Positions 60,666-64,000 of a DNA stretch of 64,000 bases are shown piece by piece (within the stretch, counting starts at the first letter, position 1; the number at the start of each line of letters is the position of its first letter). The position numbers were made by a program, and so were the translations under genes. Below the pieces are notes generated by a model, which made no database searches, was not told where the DNA came from, and saw only the letters and a list, made by a program, of their open reading frames with translations. Source of the DNA: Galaxea fascicularis (lineage: Eukaryota > Cnidaria > Anthozoa > Scleractinia > Euphylliidae); contig OX419336.1 in the NCBI GenBank assembly GCA_948470475.1, forward strand, positions 43,363,868-43,427,867. The letters are read 5' to 3'.

Positions 60666-61414
60666 AAGACACAGAAAGACATACAAATTAAAGCGTTTCC
60701 AATTCCCCATGTCTTAATTTTGAGGATACAAACGTGTGAAAAGTGACTGTGACCCTTGAAGACTTTTTTCTGGACGTACAGTAGGTTAAAAGCAAGCCAA
60801 ACCTTTATGTTTCGCGACGTTTTATCCACTACACGACCCTGAGTGAAAAGGGTTGCCTGTATCATACCAAGAAAACATGAAGAAATAAATAATCATTAAG
60901 TAAGAAGATAATCATTTATATAATCCTTTTTCTTCTTAGATCAGAAATTACAAACAGAATTCTAAAGTGCGTGAGAAAGCCAGTCAGCTTTACACTCAGT
61001 TTAAGTCATTATTCCGAATCTCTGGCTCAGGTAAGGAAAATGTTGTTTAAGCATTTATACCAAACCTAGATAAATCTAATTTTCGTGACGCACATTGAAG
61101 CAAATAGTGAACACTACATAAATTTTTTTGGGTCGGCTTGCTGTCATTTGATTTAAGCCTTTATAGCTACATGTATCCTCTTCCCATCAGCTCTCTTTCA
61201 CTTTAAATTCCAGAGTCTGCCGAGAATCCACCGGCAAGACCCACTTCAAGTAGTGAAACTCCATCCGTTGATATGGCAACTGTAGATAGCAACGAAAGAA
61301 CTGAACCTGTTGCTGAGAACGATTCAGCTACAGCCGAAAAAACTGGAGAAAGAAACACAGAAACACACCCCACCCTCACTCAGAATGGAAATGACTATCA
61401 TGTACCCTCCACAG
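49323..61414 (+). CDS. PSIP1: PWWP and integrase-binding-domain protein (LEDGF/HRP2-like), 13 exons, 3' end open
   Basis: Proteins of this family bind methylated H3K36 nucleosomes through PWWP and tether partners to chromatin through the integrase-binding domain (IBD). Exons: 49323-49388, 49473-49546, 50633-50903, 53519-53599, 53724-53780, 54323-54448, 55132-55179, 56126-56295, 57852-58093, 59535-59611, 60409-60510, 60940-61030, 61214-61414. All have GT/AG ends and matching phases. The product is at least 535 residues (human LEDGF 530): PWWP at 1-95, acidic stretch at 110-130, Ser/Lys-rich linker, a long charged coiled coil at 260-378, IBD at about 381-470, and an acidic Thr/Ser-rich tail. 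Vertebrates have two such genes, PSIP1 and HDGFL2; this is the shared type. The last exon begins in phase 1 and was not found, so the stop is unknown. Confidence 0.92.
49473..49546 (+). CDS. PSIP1: LEDGF-like exon 2: PWWP core
   Basis: Encodes [20 protein letters not shown] then [13 protein letters not shown] is identical in human LEDGF. Acceptor CTCAG, donor GTAAAT. Confidence 0.92.
50185..50491. mobile_element. MITE in LEDGF-like intron 2
   Basis: ACTCCTGG at the left and CCAGAGT at the right. The inverted pair GTGATAGGGATGATCA / TGATCATCCCTGTCAC lies just inside. About 307 bp, no coding. Confidence 0.55.
50633..50903 (+). CDS. PSIP1: LEDGF-like exon 3: end of PWWP and acidic tract
   Basis: Starts [20 protein letters not shown], aligning with human [20 protein letters not shown]. 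Then [19 protein letters not shown], followed by a Glu/Asp run of about 30 residues. Acceptor TTTCTAG, donor GTACAG. Confidence 0.92.
51149..51398. mobile_element. hAT-like MITE
   Basis: CAGGGCTTGAAATAAC and GTTATTTCAAGCCCTG are exact inverted ends, flanked by ATGTT on both sides (51144-51148, 51399-51403). CAGGG ends suggest hAT, although hAT duplications are normally 8 bp and only 5 match here. Internal GTCCGG/CCGGAC words recur. About 250 bp, no coding. Confidence 0.75.
51904..53148. mobile_element. Mutator-like element with captured helicase fragment (Pack-MULE-like)
   Basis: The 1245-bp element starts CAACCTCGTTCCCAGGGCC and ends with the inverted form. The inverted repeats extend about 210 bp (51904-52115 and 52933-53148). 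A perfect 9-bp direct repeat CCCAGTTTG flanks it (51895-51903, 53149-53157). Long TIRs plus a 9-bp duplication are the Mutator signature. Inside there is no transposase but a fragment of a RecQ-like helicase. Carrying host gene pieces in such an element is the Pack-MULE arrangement known from plants. The superfamily rests on structure only. Confidence 0.75.
52051..52348 (+). pseudogene. RecQ-like helicase fragment inside the MULE-like element
   Basis: At 52124-52260 the frame reads [20 protein letters not shown] then [16 protein letters not shown], a helicase motif I (Walker A, TGFGKS) with the flanking pattern of RecQ family members. It loses similarity after KADNNI and stops at 52348. An ATG at 52051 ([15 protein letters not shown]) lies within the TIR in another frame and may be the original gene start. 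No other helicase motifs are present, so this is a truncated capture. Confidence 0.7.
53519..53599 (+). CDS. PSIP1: LEDGF-like exon 4
   Basis: [20 protein letters not shown] then KSESPEK: linker with a likely nuclear localisation stretch (KRTK). Acceptor TTCATAG, donor GTAAAT. Confidence 0.85.
53724..53780 (+). CDS. PSIP1: LEDGF-like exon 5
   Basis: [19 protein letters not shown], an acidic, serine-rich linker with casein-kinase-2-like sites. Acceptor TTGCAG, donor GTATGT. Confidence 0.82.
53781..54322. other. LEDGF-like intron 5-6
   Basis: No feature recognised. Confidence 0.5.
54323..54448 (+). CDS. PSIP1: LEDGF-like exon 6
   Basis: [20 protein letters not shown], then a run of seven serines and [13 protein letters not shown] resembles the basic nuclear signal of the family. 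Acceptor TTATAG, donor GTAAGT. Confidence 0.85.
54449..55131. other. LEDGF-like intron 6-7
   Basis: AT-rich; no feature recognised. Confidence 0.5.
55132..55179 (+). CDS. PSIP1: LEDGF-like exon 7
   Basis: [16 protein letters not shown], a basic linker. Short, but phase 0 on both sides with acceptor TTTTAG and donor GTATGT, so it fits. Confidence 0.72.
55498..55874. mobile_element. MITE with AAAGGGGCACTGTCATG ends
   Basis: AAAGGGGCACTGTCATG on the left and CATGACAGTACCCCTTT on the right. A second inverted pair (TGTCACAGAAATGTTA / TAACATTTCTGTGACA) lies farther in. About 377 bp, no coding; in LEDGF-like intron 7. Confidence 0.8.
56126..56295 (+). CDS. PSIP1: LEDGF-like exon 8: start of charged coiled coil
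   Basis: [20 protein letters not shown], then a Lys/Glu-rich helix ending KLQKIAEKK. Acceptor TTTAAG; an alternative acceptor GCAG seven bases on would break the frame, so the first is preferred. Donor GTAAGA, phase 2. Confidence 0.85.
56422..56450 (+). other. Hammerhead-like core motif, copy 4 (degenerate)
   Basis: GTGACGA, an extra A, a weak stem GGAC/GCTC with a TAAC loop, then GAAACGTC. It follows the same layout as the copies at 16782 and 29927, but the stem has a mismatch and the first base is not C. Confidence 0.35.
56857..57446. mobile_element. Long inverted-repeat element in intron 8
   Basis: GTTTCAGAGG then GGGAACTGGGGCGAGTTTCA on the left returns inverted on the right, ending TGAAACTCGCCCCAGTTCCC and CTCTGAAAC. 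The inverted match runs inwards for about 200 bp (for example GAGCTATGTTTCAAG against CTTGAAACATAGCTC), so most of the 590 bp is palindromic. Confidence 0.8.
57461..57775. mobile_element. Inverted element with tRNA-like heads
   Basis: TCAAATGAAGAGTGATCGTC on the left is inverted on the right as GGATCATTCTTCATTTGA. Both arms contain CGGGGCTTGAACCC or its inverse, a tRNA T arm. It resembles the head-to-head tRNA-like element at 36482 in plan, with a different sequence. Sits in LEDGF-like intron 8. Confidence 0.7.
57535..57605 (-). ncRNA. tRNA-like domain (not a working tRNA)
   Basis: Minus strand: acceptor GGCTTCA/TGAAGTC (one G-T pair), D arm GCTCAGTTGGTAGAGC, T arm with GGGTTCAAGCCCC. The anticodon loop lacks T33 and its stem is imperfect, so no anticodon is assigned. 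A 3' half-copy lies on the plus strand, ending at 57719. Confidence 0.5.
57852..58093 (+). CDS. PSIP1: LEDGF-like exon 9: charged coiled coil
   Basis: About 80 residues almost wholly of Lys, Glu and Arg in heptad-like order ([19 protein letters not shown]). Enters in phase 2, leaves in phase 1 at donor GTGAGT. Human LEDGF has a shorter charged segment here. Confidence 0.88.
58094..59099. other. LEDGF-like intron 9, first part
   Basis: A short AAT/ATT microsatellite near 58438-58456; nothing else recognised. Confidence 0.5.
59100..59314. mobile_element. Tc1/mariner-like MITE
   Basis: CAGTGCGACGCACCTTACC and GGTAAGGTGCGTCGCACTG are exact inverted ends, flanked by TA on both sides (59098-59099, 59315-59316). 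The inverted match continues into GGCCACC and AACAAAC. 215 bp, no coding. Confidence 0.88.
59535..59611 (+). CDS. PSIP1: LEDGF-like exon 10: IBD helix 1
   Basis: Encodes [20 protein letters not shown] then TVEAP. It aligns with the first IBD helix of human LEDGF (RIHAEIKNSLKIDNLD). Acceptor CTGCTAG, donor GTGAGT, phase 0. Confidence 0.88.
59612..60408. other. LEDGF-like intron 10
   Basis: No feature recognised. Confidence 0.5.
60409..60510 (+). CDS. PSIP1: LEDGF-like exon 11: IBD middle
   Basis: [20 protein letters not shown] then [14 protein letters not shown]. The DV-RC-E/K pattern matches human DVNRCIEALDELASLQVT, with the Asp that in human LEDGF (D366 region) contacts partners conserved nearby. 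Confidence 0.9.
60582..60666. repeat. GATGAC hexanucleotide microsatellite
   Basis: About 14 perfect copies of a 6-bp unit in LEDGF-like intron 11. Frames on the minus strand (Val-Ile or poly-Ser) are by-products. Confidence 0.95.
60940..61030 (+). CDS. PSIP1: LEDGF-like exon 12: IBD C-terminal helices
   Basis: [20 protein letters not shown] then [10 protein letters not shown]. It matches human [20 protein letters not shown]. The loop phenylalanine of human IRRFK is tyrosine here. Acceptor TTCTTAG, donor GTAAGG. Confidence 0.9.
61214..61414 (+). CDS. PSIP1: LEDGF-like exon 13: acidic tail
   Basis: Encodes [20 protein letters not shown] and a Thr/Glu-rich tail to HVPST. Donor GTAAGA in phase 1. 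If unspliced, the frame would run to a TGA at 61513-61515, inside a MITE. The next exon was not identified; a weak candidate at about 62408-62503 lies in SINE-like sequence. Confidence 0.82.
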
Positions 61415-61502
61415 GTAAGAAGCAGAACTACTCAACGTCCCATAAAATTGGGAGCAGTTACAGTTGTAAGACCCTGCGGCCCTATAATTTAAGGGGTGTG
61501 GT

Positions 61503-61763
61503 GTGCGTTTCTTGAAACTCCCGAAAACGCTTCAGACCCGAAAACCTATTCTTCTTGCGCTAAGTTCATTATCCGAAATTCGAATTCTAATACATTTAAT
61601 ACTCTGCTATGAAAGCTCGCCATACAATTTTGAAATACATTGGGTCACTTGGCCCACGTAAAAAGCTTCTACTTATCCATAGAAAACCGGGTAGAAAACG
61701 ACGAAAACCAACTTGAAACACTTCTCGGCCCCGAAATGTTTTCAGGAGTTTTGACAAACGCAC
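61503..61763. mobile_element. MITE with GTGCGTTT ends
   Basis: GTGCGTTTCTTGAAACTCCC on the left and GGAGTTTTGACAAACGCAC on the right. About 261 bp, no coding. Confidence 0.7.
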
Positions 61764-62012
61764 GCTGAAAACTATGTTGCCCGTATACGTTTTCGGGATT
61801 TTCGATAAAAGAGCCTCTTGGCTTTTAATTGTTCAAAAATCTCATGTTGGGGCTCCATTTCGGAGGCTTGCATTGGCAATTTTACGGTAGATTATTGAAC
61901 TTTTGTTTAAGGAAAAGTAGTTTTTATGCGCGCACTTTTTACATAACACGGGATACACGAGGTGTGTGGTGCTGGATTGACGCTGCACTGCGAGTAATCT
62001 GTTTTGCTCTTT

Positions 62013-62170
62013 AAGGCTCTGGCAAACGAGGACACATTGTTGCGGACACAAAATGTTTCTGATTTTTGTGTCCCGGACACAAAATTTGTGTCCGCAACAA
62101 ATGTTGCGCGCGGGGGTAAACGGGGAAACATTTGTGTCGGCAACTATATGTCCTCGTTTGCCAGGACCTT
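62013..62170. mobile_element. MITE, intact copy of the family split at 51727
   Basis: AAGGCTCTGGCAAACGAGG to CCTCGTTTGCCAGGACCTT, with inner TTGTGTCCG/CGGACACAA words. It shows the structure of the family without the 1.2-kb MULE-like insertion. Confidence 0.82.
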
Positions 62171-62435
62171 GAAATCTGTGGGATTTAGAGGGAGGTGTGC
62201 TCACCAGCAAGAAGAAAAAGAAGAACAACGAGCGCGAACGCGATAGGCCAGTAGCGAGGCCTCGAGCCGCTAGTTTCGTGAGCGAGTACTAGTTTTCCAA
62301 CATGATGCCCTCTCCAAATTGATGATTATCGTTAATTCGTAACTTGCTCGGAATTTATGATTATCGTCAATTTGGAACACTATGTCCCAGGACTTGTCAG
62401 AAAAGAGCAAATAAGAAAAAAAAAAAAAAATCAAT

Positions 62436-62505
62436 CAATGGATTCGAACCCGATACTCCCGCCAATGAAGAACAGGATGGTGGTGAAGTTAACAACTAGA
62501 CATTT
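62436..62505 (-). mobile_element. tRNA-derived SINE head, minus strand
   Basis: On the minus strand an A-box-like CTAGTTGTTAACTTC is followed about 40 bases later by the B-box GGGTTCGAATCC. An A run of 15 lies just beyond (62416-62430, plus strand). Likely a SINE fragment. Confidence 0.5.
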
Positions 62506-62721
62506 ATTTGAGTCTGGCATAGAATATGACCGCTCTACAGTGATTAGGCCTAAGCAGTGATTCTAAACAGTTAGCTTTGTGTCGAGGTTTGGTGACCGAC
62601 CTCTTGCATTTACTTTCTAAAGTTACTTCTTAGCTGGTGATTATTTAATATAGGTTTGCATATGGCTGTAGGATAAGCGAATGAATTACATTATGTTTTG
62701 AAATTGGGGGTTGCTCAAACC

Positions 62722-62795
62722 GGCGACGTGGTGGTCTAGTGGTTAAGAAAAGGTATTAATCAGCGAACAGTTGTAGGTTCGAGTGCTGTCCGGAT
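62722..62795 (+). mobile_element. tRNA-derived SINE head, plus strand
   Basis: A-box TGGTCTAGTGGTTAAG at 62731-62746 and B-box GGTTCGAGTGC at 62776-62786 at tRNA spacing. The acceptor ends do not pair, so it is SINE-like, not a tRNA gene. Confidence 0.55.
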
Positions 62796-62917
62796 TGTTC
62801 TTTCAGAGCAATTTACGAATTAACGATGATCGTAAATTCAGGGAGGAGAATGAGGTGGCTTTTCGCTCGTACTGGCGCCCACGAAACCAGCGGCACGCGG
62901 CTCGCCGCTCGCATATA

Positions 62918-63080
62918 AGCCTGCAGTGCAGGCGGTTTTGGTGGTTTTCATCTTTCGAGTGTTTAGCCGCCATTTTGGTTTCGTTGCAGACTGGGAGAAT
63001 TGGGGCGAGAAAGCGATGCGAGAATGTCGGAGGGGGTGGAGGGCGGGGAAGGAAAAATAAACCGCCTGCCCGCAGAGCCT
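62918..63080. mobile_element. MITE with AAGCCTGCAGTGCAGGCGG ends
   Basis: The left end AGCCTGCAGTGCAGGCGGTT is matched by AACCGCCTGCCCGCAGAGCCT (inverted, diverged) at the right. About 160 bp. Confidence 0.65.
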
Positions 63081-63779
63081 GTAAAATTAAAAAACGCCCC
63101 TAATTAGTTTCGTTTGACCGCATTTCCGGATGTCGATCGTTAGCCAATGAAAATGAAGTAATTTCATAAAATCTGCTTCCGACAAAAACAAAGATAGAAC
63201 AAAAGGAGGAAAATACTATAACCGCAGTTACAGAGCGGAGCGAAACGATGACAAAGACACAACCGTAATTAGAGCGGATTTTAACGCTCGATTTCAAGTG
63301 TTGTATAGCTCTCTAAGAAGCAACAATACTAAAGAAAGGATAAAGAGACGAATAGTCGCAAAAGAAACACAACATCTTGCTACAATGAAGATTATTATAT
63401 TACGCGGCTTAAATTCCTATCCTTGATAACATGAGAGAGGCTGTACTGTCACTGAACGCACTGAAACGAGCCAAACCAAAGCTACACAAAATGCTTCAGA
63501 GGGCATATAAAGGGCCACAGTCGCTAAACAGAAACAACAAGGGTCAAAACAAACAGGCGATAAATGCAGAATTTAAACCCAGAAATGACCTTTGGTATCA
63601 AAATACATAACATGCGACTTTAAGGACACGGCTGTTTCAATCACTGTCATCATCATGCTATCCCCTAAACCACCGTCTTGCCCCGCTGAAAACAAGCAAG
63701 AAGCCAAATCGGTCAATAGAACCGAGATAGAAGCGGCAAACACGCAAACAGGAGTCGTGTAGGCCTTCCAACCCCATTT
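63081..63779. other. Region between MITE and helicase fragment
   Basis: No gene recognised. If the helicase gene at the edge is spliced, this would be intron or downstream sequence. Confidence 0.4.
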
Positions 63780-64000
63780 TACCACATCTTCAAATCTAGC
63801 ACTTGCAAGTGATGTCGCCGTCAAACCCATTAAAGATGCTTCAGTCAACTGATCTTGTACGATGCTTTTCAGAGGACAGACGACAACCACACACGCAGCT
63901 TTCGACGATATTTCTTTTACACGAATCAACAACTGAAAGATGAGGTTTTTACCAAAGCCCGTCGGAAGAACTGCTACCAAATCCTTTCCGTGTACAAGTA
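63780..64000 (-). CDS. RecQ-like DNA helicase, partial, off the window edge
   Basis: Read from 64000 downwards: [20 protein letters not shown], then CVVVVCPLKSIVQDQLTEAS and LTATSLASARFED. These are helicase motif I (PTGFGKN) and motif Ia (VVVVCPLKSIVQDQ) of the RecQ type, an ATP-driven DNA-unwinding family. Similarity ends near 63785, where GTG is followed by GTAAAA, a possible donor, so the exon may end there. Motif I normally ends GKS or GKT; Asn here removes the hydroxyl that helps bind Mg-ATP, so this copy may be inactive. It belongs to the same family as the captured fragment at 52.1 kb. Full gene structure lies outside the window. Confidence 0.7.

Noticed and set aside
60495..60865. 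Val-Ile and poly-Ser frames on the minus strand
   Set aside because: Translation of the GATGAC microsatellite within an intron.
62408..62503. Candidate last exon of the LEDGF-like gene, ending EEQDGGEVNN before TAG
   Set aside because: In phase only with a poor acceptor lacking a pyrimidine tract, encodes a run of lysines from an A tract, and overlaps SINE-like sequence.
1..64000. CRISPR arrays, bacterial operons, rRNA genes
   Set aside because: Tandem arrays here have no spacers of unique sequence, and all confident genes are eukaryotic; no rRNA sequence seen.

Overview
The window looks like nuclear DNA of an invertebrate animal, most likely an anthozoan cnidarian such as a reef coral. That placement is inference. 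It rests on animal-type split genes (a Rab27-like GTPase and an LEDGF/HRP2-like PWWP protein), an animal cyclin H, AT-rich intergenic DNA, and many families of small terminal-inverted-repeat (TIR) elements and LINE fragments of the kind common in coral genomes. I saw no bacterial features (operons, ribosome binding sites).

Layout. 1-4104 is an array of 171 identical 24-bp units. 4105-23000 has no convincing gene; it holds a 2.9-kb inverted repeat, two TIR elements, and a 3.2-kb foldback element (17071-20277) whose arms are minisatellites built from 10-bp subunits. 23074-23967 is an intact, intronless cyclin H gene. 26035-26848 is a LINE tail that split a small inverted-repeat element.

27455-40553 holds one Rab27-like gene: exons 2-5 are preceded by two alternative-looking first coding exons, 1A and 1B, 4 kb apart and both ending in phase 0 at a GT donor. 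A damaged LINE on the minus strand lies between them, itself interrupted by a palindromic insert. Intron 4 (exon 3 to exon 4) carries a head-to-head tRNA-like retroelement with a 14-bp target duplication.

40554-49322 is again repeat-rich: a TTAA-flanked element, a Harbinger-like element, a reverse-transcriptase fragment, and a possible minus-strand exon at 46.2-46.6 kb. 49323-61414 is a 13-exon PWWP plus integrase-binding-domain gene (LEDGF/HRP2 type), whose last exon I could not place. Its third intron carries a Mutator-like (Pack-MULE-like) element with a 9-bp target duplication, TIRs of about 210 bp and a captured fragment of a RecQ-like helicase. The right edge holds part of a second helicase of the same family, minus strand, running off the window.

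The three solid genes act in unrelated host processes: cyclin H in CDK-activating kinase/TFIIH, Rab27 in secretory vesicle traffic, and the PWWP-IBD protein in chromatin tethering. The rest is a dense record of nested transposition.
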